DNA of 64,000 nucleotides from NCBI RefSeq assembly GCF_932526225.1, contig NC_064047.1, forward strand, positions 12,470,460-12,534,459, in the 5' to 3' direction. Below the pieces are notes generated by a model. The model ran no database searches and was not told the origin of the DNA. It worked only from the letters and a program-made list of their open reading frames with translations. This DNA comes from Nematostella vectensis (taxonomy: Eukaryota > Cnidaria > Anthozoa > Actiniaria > Edwardsiidae). This document shows, piece after piece, positions 1-11,492 of the stretch (position 1 is its first letter; every line of letters starts with the position of its first letter). A program made the translations under genes and the position numbers.

Positions 1-813
1 AAAGCCACATGATCTTTTAGCACAAGTCGCCTATTCACGAAACAGTCAGAAATGAAACAAGAAAGCTATGAAAATAGTTGAGTTTGCTTGATGGTGGATG
101 GATGGGGTGCTAAATTAAAGTAGTGTTACAGATTCTCTAGCCTTCAAAAGTGTAATTTCCATATTGGTCACTGGGAAGGGGTAAATTGGCCAAATTACAA
201 TTGACTTATCTTCAAACTTCTAGCTGTTTTACTGCTCATCCAATAGCTAAGTCCAAGTATCTGTTGTTTGGAGTCGTTCATGAGTTTTAGGAAGCAACTG
301 AAGGTAGAGTGATCACAATTAAAAATTTGGCAATGTAACAATAATCTCATTGATAAGCTGGGTTATTTTTCATAGTAAGTAAATAAGTAAGTATATATAC
401 TGTATGTCCAACTTTGCATATTCATATTTGTGTTGTCATTTTCCCTTTCCAATTTGTTTGATCATGCAAAGCTTCCAAACATAACGCCGGAATTTATAAC
501 AAAATAAACAAACATATAACACAGTTTATTCAGCAGACACAAGATTAATCCCTAATTTCTTGAACTATTGTGCATGTTTAGGGATTGCAAACTCCACATG
601 AGAAATGCAAATTTTAAAGTGTTTGTAATGCAGATATTTCTGCATTATTTTTGAGAATTAAAAGGAAATGACCAGAAGGGGCGTGGCTGTGCCCCCAATA
701 TTTTCTCAATGTTTCTGTATCGTGCCCCCTCCCCCAATCTTAGGTGGCCTGCTATGCCTCTCGTAGAAAAGGAATAATAAATTTGCTTATGCTTTACTTG
801 TTGTTTTTTAGAA
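1..813. other. Intergenic upstream of TRIM-TLDc copy 1
   Basis: AT-rich sequence with no convincing coding region. It should contain the promoter and any 5' untranslated exon of the gene starting at 814, but I see no clear TATA box. The segment near 580-610 weakly resembles 56780-56810 in front of copy 2, so it may be the ragged left edge of the duplication. Confidence 0.5.
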
Positions 814-996
814 ATGACATCCGCCAGTAGGCGCCTCCAGGATGAGGTGACGTGCTCTATATGTATAGAGCACTTCAACGATCCTAGAGTGCTCCCTTGC
901 TTCCACTCATTTTGTCGGCACTGCCTGGAAGAGCTGGCAGTGCACTCTGAAGGGAGAGGAAAACTTGTGTGCCCCCTCTGTAAGGCGGAATTCCAG
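814..996 (+). CDS. Exon 1 of TRIM-TLDc copy 1: RING finger
   Basis: Encodes 61 residues from the ATG at 814 and ends with the donor gtaatc at 997. The reading frame continues past the donor only to a chance stop at 1071. The C3HC4 ligand spacing and the LPCFHSFC core are typical of TRIM RING domains. Confidence 0.85.
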
Positions 997-3900
997 GTAA
1001 TCTGTCATACAGAAATTCATCCATTACTTAATGAACCCTGGCACAAATGTGTGACAAATGTTTTGCTGTAACAAAGAAATGGATTCAAACGACAAGTGCA
1101 TTTCGAAAGAGAAAAGCGAAATTGAATTCTTCTCACAAGAATTACTTTATGAGTATTGAATTATTAAAAGATAAGGATCCCCAAGCTAATGTTGTATTTT
1201 GCATGTTTCCTTCATAGTTACTGTAAATATATGGGCGTTACAAAAAAATTGGGACAAAAACCTATAATAAAATACCTTCAAACTTTTCTTACCTGTTTTT
1301 GGACTTGTCATTCACATCCCTGTGAAGTTTCAATTCATTTGGGGCAATATTGAGCAATTGTAGTTCAACTATATTTACAGTAACTATGAATAAAACACGT
1401 AAAATACAACATTAGCTCGGGGAACCTATGCCCTCCCCTGAAGTCATATGCAAACTCCGTTATAACTCTATTTTACTGATTATTGTTCTAGATTTCCCCA
1501 GCAGATGTTCCGAGTTTGAAGGTGAATTTCATGATCAACAGTATTATCTCTGTTCTTCCTTTGTTGACATCTGAAGACTCCAAGAAGAAACCAGCTTGTG
1601 AATCGTGTGATAGTGGTGAGCCTGCCCAAGGGAGATGTAACGAGTGCGATCACTTTGTCTGTGAGCAGTGCATCTCGGCTCATAAGAGATTTCAACCAGT
1701 GCAACATCACACTATCCTCAGTTTTGATGAGATCAAAAGCGGAAAGTTACTTGCAATGAGCAAGGCTTCCTTCTGCACCAAACACAAGGGTGAAAAGCTG
1801 AAACTGTTTTGCGAATCTTGTAAGGAAGTGATTTGCCGAGATTGCACCGTCGTTGATCATAAAAATCACGATTACCTTTTCACAAGTGATGTAATCGCTC
1901 GAGAGAAAGAAGAAATATTGGGAAGAGCAAAAAAAGTTGCATCAAAACTCACCGATATTGAACAGGCGATGGCATTGGTAGAAGAGGCTCAACATCATCT
2001 CGAGGAAAATAAACGTGCGACCAGAAGGGATCTGGATGCGTTCATTGATAAGCAGATAGGTACTCTTGAGACGATGCGATCTGACCTTAGAGGGGAGATC
2101 GAGTCAGCTTGTCAAAAGCAAGAGAAGCAGCTGACTGCCCAGAGAGAGACTCTATCCATGAGACTTGCAAGTGCTCGTAGCAGTTTGGAGTTTGCTGAGA
2201 GAATGTGCAGGGATGCAAATGATGTGGATGTCTTGTCCATCAGGAATGAAGTGCTATCCCAGCTATCGAGTCTTGCAGAGAAACCCGTGGATCAGCCTTG
2301 TACGGAGGTTGGAGTTCGTCTTGTAGTGGATGAGGAGTATTGGGATTCTTTGTCAAAGAAGATTTCTGTTGGTGAATCTGAGCAAACAGGTACTAATTCT
2401 CTAATACTGTTATGTAGGTCGATCGGTCGGTCGGTCGGTCGGTCGGTCGGCAGCCAGGCAGGCAGGTAGGTAGGTACCCTCAATGGACTCTTGAATAGGC
2501 TTCCTAGTTTTACCTTTTACTACCATCTCGAAGGTCTTTCTCATGTTCAACTCCATTCGGTTCTCCAGCGCCCAGCGCTTGATGTTGGTAACCTTCTCCA
2601 GCGATGAATCAATCGTGTCGGAGCCAGATATCACAGGCGTCCTTATTGTGATGTTATCCGCATATTTGATTAATAGAGAGTTGGCGCTAGCGTTCTGAAT
2701 GTCATTTACCATGATAGAGAATAGCAACGGTCCTAGCACCGTTCCTTGGGGGACTCCTCTACTGATTCCAAGGAAACTGGTAGCCATCCCATTAACCACA
2801 ACTCGCTGCTTTCGATCGCACAGGAAGCTCATTATCCACAATCTGTTACAAAACTAATGGGACACTTTCCCTCCCCCTTCCTCAATGTTGGAGGGCAAAT
2901 GATCACCTTGCTACTGCTTGTGTTTTGAGCTGAAAAACCGCCTCTAACCAATATTAATCGGGGGGAGAGGGTTGGCGGTTGTTCGTATAGGAAGTGTCCC
3001 ACTTACTTTTGTTGAAGATTGTCTGAGCAAGTGAGTGACAGGTCCTGGAACAGGAAACACTATCGTTGATAACGCAACGACAATACAACTATGCGAACGT
3101 CAAAATGAAACACATACAATTATCGTGCCAGAATCGCGCGTAAAAATGGACAGAAGCTTCAGAGACGACTATTTTTCATTGTAAACAATCTCATCTGTTT
3201 CTTCATATAAAAAATACCGCCTATGAAGAATTTATTACGTGAGAGATTTTCACTACAAATTTAGTCACGCAAGCTTGTCTCGGGGAGAAGGTCAATTCAA
3301 TAAATTCATCTGTTTTACAATAGTTTTGCTAAATATGTGACACTTTGACACACAGTTATGCTTAAAGAGTTCAAGCAAAGTGTATGCAATGCTTTTCTGT
3401 GGAGCATTCGCTAAAATCGACGGCTACAGACTACGTCTTCTGTTCTTGCTTACGTGGCTCAACGATTAACACCAACAGTTAACCATTTTAAAATTGTTTA
3501 AGAAATGCCTTACGAAAGAAATTCGAACTCTAAAATAATACAGTAACAACTTGAGATTCAAGCTCATAAATTGACACTAGTTTTGTTTGAATGAGGGTTT
3601 GCATTTTGGAGAGAGAGCTCATGGTAGATGGTTGACCGTCGTTTTACTAAGATAAAGATAAAGTTCATTTTTATATAAACGGTCTACCACGGTTGACCGC
3701 TCAAAAAAGCCCTATTATATATTTCAAATCATTTGTAAGCTTCATATACCTAAATAGCTTTGTGATGGTAATAGAATAGACGAATGATTGAAGAAATCCG
3801 GCTACCATGAGTGGGAATAATGTTTTTCTAAAAATGGTAGACCGTACACGGTCCACACCCGCTTTTTTGCACCGCCATGCTAAATATATAAACACTTGTT

Positions 3901-6900
3901 GTGATGTTCATTGAAAATGAAATGAGACGAGGCTCTTATGTTTTCTACAACAGATAAACCGCCTATTTATCGCTTTCTTTAGTCGATTTGTTATTTATTG
4001 TTTAATGGGGAAATACTTATTAGGCGATGATCTTTTTAGTCTCTATGCCTGTATTTATATTACCTAAATTGGTGTTTTTCGGCTAAATACTCCGAGGGAT
4101 GGCTGCTTTTGCAAATGGAGACAGTCGGCACGATATATAGACAGTCTCTTTGGCAACATCAAATGAATTTTATATTTTACAAAATTATAGTCTGCAAATA
4201 TCCCAGCGCACCTTCATTTAATTCAAATTAATTGAATAAAATATTCCAAATAGCGCACAGATATCCCAAAAGTATTTTCTGGGGACGTCAACATGTTTAC
4301 TTCAAGCTCGAATAATTAATAGATTGAAAAACTTTCATTAGGGTATGCGAATAAAGAGAATACATTTTAAGAATTCGATGATAAGCGTGAAAAAATCCAA
4401 TCGTTCCACTTCTGAGACAATCTGTTACAAAACTAATGGGACACTTTCCCTCCCCCTTCCTCAATGTTGGAGGGCAAATGATCACCTTGCTACTGCTTGT
4501 GTTTTGAGCTGAAAAATCGCCTCTAACCAATATTAATCGGGGGGAGAGGGTTGGCGGTTGTTCGTATGTGAAGTGTCCCACTTACTTTTGTTGAAGATTG
4601 CAGTTCTTGATGTAAGGGTTGATGTCGTATTTTGCCAGTTTATTACAGAGAATATGGTGAGGGACAGTGTCGAAGGCCTTGCTGAAATCAAATGACAAGG
4701 CTCTAACAAAATCTGCATCGTTGTCTAACTGCTTGAGCCAAAAGTGTTGGCATTTGATCAGTGCCATTGTTGTGTTATGGCCTTTCTTGTAGGCAAATTG
4801 GTCGGGGCCAATTTCCGACTTAAGAGTGGAACAGAGTTCGTTTCTGCAGACAAGACGCTTGAAAATCCTAATGATGATATTAGTCAGTGAGATTGGTCTG
4901 AGTTGACTACAGTCTGTCAGAGGAGATTCCTTAGGGATGGGCGAGATGTTCGCTAACTTCCAAGCCATTGGGACAGTTTGTTGTTGGAGTGAACAGTTAA
5001 AGATATTTGTGACAACAGGTGCAAGATGGTGAGAAAAGTCGCGCCAGAGCCAGTACGGAAATTGATCAGGCCCTGAGGCAGTTCGTTTCTATGTGATAAA
5101 AAAACTCATTACATAGCTCTCACTCACTGTTGGGGTTCGGGTGCCTTCAGGTATCTCCAGGCGCACAGGGACAACATATGCCTTATCAGTATTGGTGGCT
5201 TGAAAATGTGAGTTGATGATGTCGGGTGAAATCACCGATGATGATGATGATGATGCGCGTTCCCTGTGTCTTCCGGCCAGTTATTCTATTGGCTGTCTCC
5301 CACCATTCTTTTGAACCGCATTTGTGTTCCTTATGAACAGCTTCCACCTGATTACTCCGAATGAGAATGTTGATACACTCTTGGCGCCTCAGAATGTCAG
5401 CACGGGTTCCTTTATGCGCGATTCTGTTCCTGATGTTACAAAGGTGTTTAACCAGGGGGACATGTAAGGTGGGTCTCTGGATGAGACTTTGACCCGAATG
5501 AGCGAAAAACATTCATTGAACATCGACCACAGGCTCGCATTTAGCAGCTCCACACTCTCCTCTAGGTTAGCAAGATTTTTAATAGGACTCCAGTCGAAAA
5601 CATTTGTTTTTCCTGATCAAATAACTGAAATCCTCTGCTATCAAACCTCTCATCACTTTTCAGAAATTTAATTTTACCTTTGATTTGATTTGTGCATTGT
5701 TTTTTTTTACCCCCAGTAACTCTATGCCTAAATTCAACCTCATGGTAGTGTAAAGTAATTTTTGTTTTTTTAATCATGTAGTTTTCATTGTATGTATACC
5801 CCGAATTATTTACATTTATTACATTATGAGTAGCGACTGAAGGGATCAAAGCCGCAGTTCTTATCTAGAAATAATTGAGATAATTTTAAAGCAAAAAATA
5901 CATAGGATACCAGATTCACAATTTTTAAGCACCAGCGTTTTGCGACGAGTAGAATACATAGAAGCATACCATAATACACAAGTCTTTATTCATAATATTT
6001 CCTGATGGTGCAATTCAGTTGTAGATCTTTTGCTGAATGGTAGTTCTACAAAAGGTGGTTACGGGTTAGGTTTATTCGAAAGATTAATGGTGATCAAGTC
6101 CAGCGTTTGTGACACTTCGATAATTTGTCCTATTTATATATAATTTTGGGCGAAGGGATTTTGATCCTTTCTGTAATTGACAGAGAGTGTCTTTTGACAC
6201 AAATCCAATCCTGATGGTGGAACTTTGGGCCCAGAATACTCTAGGAATCTTGATTTGGGGCAGGACTTTGTACGACCACACAACAACAGCAGCAACAATT
6301 TGTACTAACCTTTTGGGTGACACACATATACACTGACTTTACTTGTTTGAGACATGATGAGGATAAGGAATTGTGCCTTCTTGATAAAAAGAGTATTGGT
6401 TACTTATCTGGTGATGGTGTAACTCCGTTTGTAGGTCTTGAGCAGTCCGCCATCCTCAGCGGCAAAGGTCCAGAGTACCTCCGAGATCTCTTGGGATTCC
6501 TGAAGCCCGTGCAGCAAAGTCCCAAGAGTCGCTGGGTCAGATGTTTCTCAGCAAAGAGAGATGGCTGGGCTGCCAGGACCTTCCATGAACAATGCAATGG
6601 CAAAGCGCCGAACATCGTACTCGTTAGTGTTGGAGGAAGATACGTGTTTGGTGGCTACTCTGACGTAGCGTGGACAAGTGAGTACACTAATGAATACGAG
6701 AAGGGTGAGGGTCGAGATGTCCGATCATGTTTGTAAATTATTGTTTGTAAACTATTTTTTGTTCATTACCATGAACTTTAAACTTAAGACTTGCAGTACG
6801 TTTTCCTAAGCCACCTTCCACCCAATATGTATTACGTCATATGATAAAAGGATTGGATAGACAAATATAGATATAGTTTGTTAGCAGCTACCATGGTATT

Positions 6901-9900
6901 ACATGAGGTGAGCTCGTTAATTTTGCTGTTTGGTGCAGGAAAATGTTTTTACATAATTACAAGATTTTTCCTTGGACAACCCTTAAAGTAGGTGTTACTA
7001 AAATCGAGAAATTAAACAGAAACTCTGGATATCTTAGCGCAATTACATTCTTACTACTTCTGTTATTTATTTCCTGTTACATCGCAATACTGTAATTCAG
7101 ATGCTTCCGAAAGCAGTTTCGTGTCTACATCGCAATACTGTAATTCAGATTCTTCCAAAAGCAGTTTCGTGTCTACATCGCAATACTGTAATTCAGATTC
7201 TTCCGAAAGCAGTTTCGTGTCTACACCGCAATACTGTAATTCCGATTCTTCCGAAAGCAGTTTCGTGTCTACATCGCAATACTGTAATTCAGATTCTTCC
7301 AAAAGCAGTTTCGTGTCTACATCGCAATACTGTAATTCAGATTCTTTCGAAAGCAGCTTCGTGTCTACATCGCAATACTGTAACTCAGATGCTTCCGAAA
7401 GCAGTTTTATGTCTACATCGCAATACTGTAATTCAGATTCTTCCGAAAGCAGTTTCGTGTCTAGATCGCAATACTGTAATTCAGATTCTTCCGAAAGCAG
7501 TCTCGTGTCTACATCGCAATACTGTAATTCAGATTCTTCCGAAAGCAGTTTCGTGTCTACATCGCAATACTGTAATTCAGATTCTTCCAAAAGCAGCTTC
7601 GTGTCTACATCGCTATACTGTAATTCAGATTCTTTCGAAAGCAGTTTTATGTCTACATCGCAATACTGTAATTCAGATTCTTCCGAAAGCAGTTTTATGT
7701 CTACATCGCAATACTGTAATTCAGATTCTTCCAAAAGCAGTTTTATGTCTACATCGCAATACTGTAATTTAGATTCTTCCAAAAGCAGTTTTATGTCTAC
7801 ATCGCAATACTGTAATTCAGATTCTTCCGAAAGCAGTTTTATGTCTACATCGCAATACTGTAATTCAGATTCTTCCAAAAGCAGTTTTATGTCTACATCG
7901 CAATACTGTGATTCAGATTCTTCCGAAAGCAGTTTCGTGTCTACATCGCAATACTGTAACTCAGATTCTTCCAAAAGCAGTTTCGTGTCTACATCGCAAT
8001 ACTGTAATTCAGATTCTTCCAAAAGCAGTTTTATGTCTACATCGCAATACTGTAATTCCGATTCTTCCGAAAGCAGCTTCGTGTCTACATCGCAATACTG
8101 TAATTCAGATTCTTCCGAAAGCAGCTTCGTGTCTACATCGCAATACTGTAATTCAGATTCTTCCGAAAGCAGCTTCGTGTCTACATCGCAATACTAAAAC
8201 TCAGATTCTTCCGAAAGCAGTTTTATGTCTACATCGCAATACTGTAATTCAGATTCTTCCAAAAGCAGTTTCGTGTCTACATCGCAATACTGTAATTCCG
8301 ATTCTTCCGAAAGCAGTTTCGTGTCTACATCGCAATACTGTAATTCAGATTTTTCCGAAAGCAGTTTCGTGTCTACATCGCAATACTAAACCTCAGATTC
8401 TTCCAAAAGCAGTTTCGTGTCTACATCGCAATACTGTAACTCAGATTCTTCCGAAAGCAGTTTTATGTCTACATCGCAATACTGTAACTCAGATTCTTCC
8501 GGAAGCAGTTTTATGTCTGAGTATCCAGGGTGAAGCCGGCAGAAGGAAGATCTTAGGACCCAAGTTTATTTTTCTTTCGATAATCTTTCTAATAATCGTT
8601 TCATAATTTATCGTGTTTGGGGACAAACACAAGATTGACAAGGGAGGTATGTTATAGGACGGTTTGTTATATTGTTTAGGTTATAGGTTATTGTCGTCTA
8701 GTATTTCATGTTACTATCTTGAAGTTTTATTTATCTTTCAAGGATAATTTAGATTTTGTTGATGGTTTCCTAAGTCTAGATTTTAGCACGCCCGTGGACC
8801 CTCCGCATCGATGACCTTTTGGTGCGTCTAAATCCAGGGAGTGTACAGTTTCTTATACGTGGCGAAATCTCCGGTTTCTTTTTGTTTTGGAAATTTTGTT
8901 TGAACAGTTAAATTCTTTCTAAATTGTATGCCACCGCCCTCACTCCTTGGTTTAGACATCTCTACTTGTATCGTTATTTCAATTAGGCGAAACTGTTGTA
9001 GACACGCGCTCTTTCAGCATGCGCAGTTAAGTTTTAAAAGTTGCTGAATCATTAGTGTTATTTTAGAGTTACCTTGACTTCATAGATTATTCTGTAAATA
9101 CGCAGGGACGAGAAACCAACTCTGTGATTTCCCACGCCCTCACGCTTTTGTCTGATTGGTTCGTTTTGCCAAATTTTCTCCGTTTCCTCTTGAATTGTTT
9201 TACATTCAAGATTGTTTTACATATTTCCTTTCATGTGGGACCACTACATGGGTATCTGTCTGGTCCAAGGGTATAAATATAGCGAGCCTAATTCTGTACT
9301 TATGCTGCTGCTGTGGCCAAACATTTGGAAAGCATTGAAAAACGCCAGCCTTGCCTTCGTCTTCATCTCCGTCTAAAGGATCCCGGCTTGTGCCCCTAAC
9401 ATTAATTCATACAATGGGAAATAATTTTGATTATTTTTGCTTTCTATCTTATGTTAATTAATAGAATTTCGAATATTATTTTTTACCGTTGTTTTGACTG
9501 AAAATACAACTTTAAACTCCATTGAAGGGTTGTGGGTAAGGGATCAATTGTATCTTTTTCCCATCGGCAATTCAATCACCATCCTTAGATGTATTTCACG
9601 GTAAAATAGCTTGACATTCATTCATTAGAGGAGATACTAGTTATTATATAAAATGTGGTAGGACTGTATTTCTATTCCTTTTGATCAACTTTTTGCAAAC
9701 ACGGCATCTAATAAATAAATGTCTAAAAATAAATGTCTAATAAGCCCCTGGCGTCTTGACAAAATCTGCTCGATTAGAGGGAGGGGCTTGTTTCAAAACC
9801 TTTTTTTCATTTTCTGACACTAGGTATTTCGGCCCCTATAAAAGGTGTTATAAATTAGTGCTTATTACTCGTACAAAAATAGATAAATCTAGCAAGAGTC

Positions 9901-10409
9901 AATTGTTCCTTTTGGAAAGATGTTTCTTCGGGGTTAGGGGTGAAGACTCAATTTCCTTGAATTTAAATAATACGAGTTCGGCACGGTTTTTGCTGTTTTT
10001 ATTCTAGTTTGCATTTTAAAATAACGCATTTTGTTTGATTTTCTTCAAAGTGAGTGACCGTGGATGGCAGTCCTCCAGCAAGTCATTCTTGTTGACGCTG
10101 TGTAACAAGAATGGCTACCGCCCTGAAAAGTTGCCATTGAGGCGCACGCCAGATAGATACGCCATTTGTGATGACACACGTCACGGTCCGGTGTTTGGTG
10201 TTGATCCGGTGTTTGGTGTTCCGTCGTTTGGTGGTTGTAGTGACCTGTTTATCGCTGACAACGCAGGAGGTAATGAAGAGTCCTATACGCGGTCACACAC
10301 GTACGCTCGTCCCCAGGGCGTCACATCTGATGGCTCGTGTGACGTCTTTGCTGACAAATACAGATTCACACCCGACGAAATGGAGGTGTTTCACGAGGTG
10401 GTGGACTGA
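814..10409 (+). CDS. RING/B-box/coiled-coil/TLDc protein (TRIM-like), copy 1, four exons
   Basis: Predicted TRIM-type E3 ubiquitin ligase with a TLDc C-terminus. Proposed exons are 814-996, 1492-2389, 6435-6677 and 10051-10409. All junctions are GT/AG, all phases agree (0, 1, 1), and the total of 1683 nt is exactly 561 codons including the stop. Residues 1-61 form a C3HC4 RING (C14, C17, C29, H31, C34, C37, C53, C56). Residues 62-360 hold two B-boxes followed by a long coiled coil. Residues 361-560 are a TLDc domain split by intron 3. RING and B-boxes in this family recruit E2 enzymes and oligomerise. TLDc domains are linked to oxidative-stress resistance and V-ATPase regulation. Intron 2 carries a reverse-transcriptase fossil and intron 3 a 48-bp minisatellite. 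The splice model is inferred, not tested. An alternative is two genes, RING/CC and TLDc, but the phase match argues for one. Confidence 0.75.
1492..2389 (+). CDS. Exon 2 of TRIM-TLDc copy 1: two B-boxes and coiled coil
   Basis: The acceptor is ttgttctag at 1491 and the donor is gtacta at 2390. The first codons give the linker ISPADVPSLKVNFMIN that usually follows a TRIM RING. Then come a Cys-rich B-box 1 (starting CESCDSGEPAQGRCNECDHF), a B-box 2 (ending CTVVDHKNHDY), and about 150 residues of heptad-like Glu/Lys/Leu-rich coiled coil. The exon ends in phase 1. Confidence 0.85.
2417..2480. repeat. (TCGG)n / (GGCA)n microsatellite
   Basis: A tetranucleotide array just inside intron 2. In the duplicated copy at 58445-58556 the same array is roughly twice as long. 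Its translation (GRSVGRSV) extends the exon-2 frame artificially. Confidence 0.85.
2497..2838 (-). pseudogene. Non-LTR reverse transcriptase fragment, C-terminal part (CR1/L2-like)
   Basis: The antisense reading contains SRGVPQGTVLGPLLF (RT motif B region) and KYADN followed by ITIRTP. The catalytic YADD box is therefore YADN in this copy, while the duplicated copy at 58.6 kb keeps YADD. The upstream part of the same RT lies at 4601-5600, and the two are separated by the 1.76-kb insertion at 2839-4600. It is a fossil in intron 2 of the TRIM-TLDc gene. Confidence 0.8.
2839..3021. mobile_element. 183-bp MITE-like terminal unit A
   Basis: Begins caatctgttacaaaactaat and ends ttgttgaagattg. The two ends are imperfect inverted repeats of about 30 bp sharing gggacact. 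It is nearly identical and in the same orientation to 4418-4600, with which it brackets a 1.4-kb insert. Both interrupt the RT gene. Confidence 0.6.
3022..4417. mobile_element. 1.4-kb insert between two 183-bp direct repeats
   Basis: Non-coding, AT-rich. With the flanking units it forms a 1762-bp block (2839-4600) that splits the RT pseudogene, with only ca duplicated at the junction. The same arrangement at 58908-60687 shows that the insertion predates the segmental duplication. It could be a composite of two MITEs or an unrecognised element with terminal direct repeats. Confidence 0.45.
4418..4600. mobile_element. 183-bp MITE-like terminal unit B
   Basis: Same length and orientation as 2839-3021, with only a few substitutions. 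The RT coding sequence resumes immediately at 4601. Confidence 0.6.
4601..5600 (-). pseudogene. Non-LTR reverse transcriptase fragment, N-terminal part (CR1/L2-like)
   Basis: The antisense reading gives NISPIPKESP, then LRPISLTN, GPDQFAYKKGHNTT and DFSKAFDTVPHHIL (RT motif A with catalytic Asp). Upstream is an endonuclease-to-RT linker (CGSKEWWETANRITGRK). Frames change several times, so it is dead. The gene continues on the far side of the 1.76-kb insertion, at 2838. Confidence 0.8.
5601..6434. other. Remainder of intron 2
   Basis: AT-rich intronic sequence ending in the acceptor at 6434. Short antisense open stretches here have no recognisable domain. Confidence 0.5.
6435..6677 (+). CDS. 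Exon 3 of TRIM-TLDc copy 1: first half of TLDc domain
   Basis: The acceptor is tttgtag at 6434 and the donor is gtgagt at 6678. The exon begins and ends in phase 1, matching exon 2 and exon 4. Recognisable TLDc features are the RWVRCFSAKRDGW strand, the FHEQC segment and the GGRYVFGGYSDVAW strand. Confidence 0.8.
7079..8520. repeat. 48-bp minisatellite, about 30 units (intron 3)
   Basis: The unit contains ctacatcgcaatactgtaat then tcagattcttccgaaagcag. Units differ at a few diallelic positions (gaaagc/aaaagc, ttcgtg/tttatg, cagatt/ccgatt). Because 48 is a multiple of three, the array stays open in several frames on both strands (STSQYCNSDSSESSFV, LPKAVSCLHRNTVIQI and an antisense frame). It lies wholly in an intron of the TLDc gene and no frame has a start or splice context supporting translation. 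The copy in the second duplicon has only about 10 units. Confidence 0.9.
8521..10050. other. Remainder of intron 3
   Basis: No coding signal seen. The first part is nearly identical to 63616-64000 in the other duplicon, so the duplication extends past the right edge of the window. Confidence 0.5.
10051..10409 (+). CDS. Exon 4 of TRIM-TLDc copy 1: second half of TLDc domain
   Basis: The acceptor is ttcttcaaag at 10050 and the TGA stop is at 10407-10409. The exon continues the TLDc fold with SSSKSFLLTLCNKNG, PVFGVPSFGGCSDLFIAD and the terminal DVFADKYRFTPDEMEVF strand. It contains a short internal duplication (PVFGVDPVFGVP). Confidence 0.8.
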
Positions 10410-11317
10410 ATACAGCTTTGAACGCCTGTAAAGTGACAATAGACATAAAGACGTGTAAATATTTGTTAGTTGGTACTGTGTCATGAAATTAATCTATTTT
10501 TGAATAACGCTTCACCATCTTGTGATGTGACCCGTGGTGCATCTTGGGTAGCATGTGAATCACAAAATATCACATGCTGTGAAAAACCCGCTAGCGAGGG
10601 TTACGGCACACTTTACTTTAGTCCAACCTTATTTAAAAACGTGTACATCTCGAGTATATATACCCGAATATTATAACACAAATGCAAATTGTTAATTTTA
10701 ATAATTATTCCTATAAGCTGTTAGAAACAATATGTTGTTTGGTCTAGATAACCACGTACAAGTTGTGTGTGTGTTTTTTACTTCTTTTTTAAAAATTAAG
10801 AACGATGCCTAACCCGTGTGTCTTTGCGTAGAGGGGAAGGGGAAGGGACTCCGATATTAGCAAGGTACAAGGCGAGGAAGTGCAATCAGAATTTATAAGA
10901 TGGCTCCTGGGGGTAAATAAATATCGAAGCTCAAATGCGTGCCTGGTGGAGGCTGGTTGACTCCCTTTGCGAACTCAAGCAAAATGCAGAGCATTGAAAT
11001 ATTGGGGGTTCTAAGAAATTCAGACCGTACCTAATGTAGCGATGCACGACTCTTTATGACGCGGAAAAAAAGAATTTTAAAAACACAAAATTAAATATAT
11101 TTAAGGTATGGTAAACCACACCCGACGCAGAAATACCAAAAAATCTTATAAGACAGAGTCTGACATATATAGAACAACAAGTTAAATGAAATTAATAACT
11201 ATGAATAGAAAGACGCTCGACATAAAACCAAATTGAGAACATTAAGGAAATTTAAGAGCGTTCACAATATCTCTCCCAAGTTAAAATCACAGAATTGCGT
11301 TCACAAAGTTTATGCCC
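10410..11317. other. Intergenic, downstream of TRIM-TLDc copy 1
   Basis: 3' flank of the TLDc gene. AT-rich, with no domain-bearing reading frame or clear repeat. Confidence 0.5.
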
Positions 11318-11492
11318 AGTGCACACTAGCGACATATCGACGTTACGACATAATCGCGCGCACTCTTATCTTCGACATAACGACATAAGTTTAAATAAAA
11401 CATGTTTTTTTCTTTTATGTCCTGATGTCTATGTTGTTATGACGGGCTAAACATAGTGCGCGCGCCCATGTCGTTATGTTGCTAGTGTGCAT
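11318..11492. mobile_element. MITE of about 175 bp with terminal inverted repeats
   Basis: Begins agtgcacactagcgacata and ends with the imperfect complement of that sequence (tatgttgctagtgtgcatt). The inner sequences gcgcgcactc and gtgcgcgcgc extend the inverted pairing. It is non-coding. I could not settle the target duplication. Confidence 0.6.

Noticed and set aside
2390-2469. Extension of TRIM exon 2 past 2389 (GRSVGRSVG)
   Set aside because: It reads through a good splice donor into a TCGG microsatellite.
3701-3895. Small hydrophobic frame conserved in both duplicons (also 59778-59969)
   Set aside because: Conservation follows from recent duplication of the whole intron; no start context, domain or independent selection signal.
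7079-8520. CRISPR-like regular array
   Set aside because: The units are contiguous degenerate copies without unique spacers, and this is a eukaryotic genome.
7063-8606. Long Ser/Cys- or Leu-rich open frames on both strands
   Set aside because: They are a by-product of a 48-bp tandem repeat whose length is divisible by three, located inside an intron of the TLDc gene.
10168-10431. Second plus-strand frame overlapping the last TLDc exon
   Set aside because: It is an alternate-frame shadow of a recognisable TLDc coding exon.
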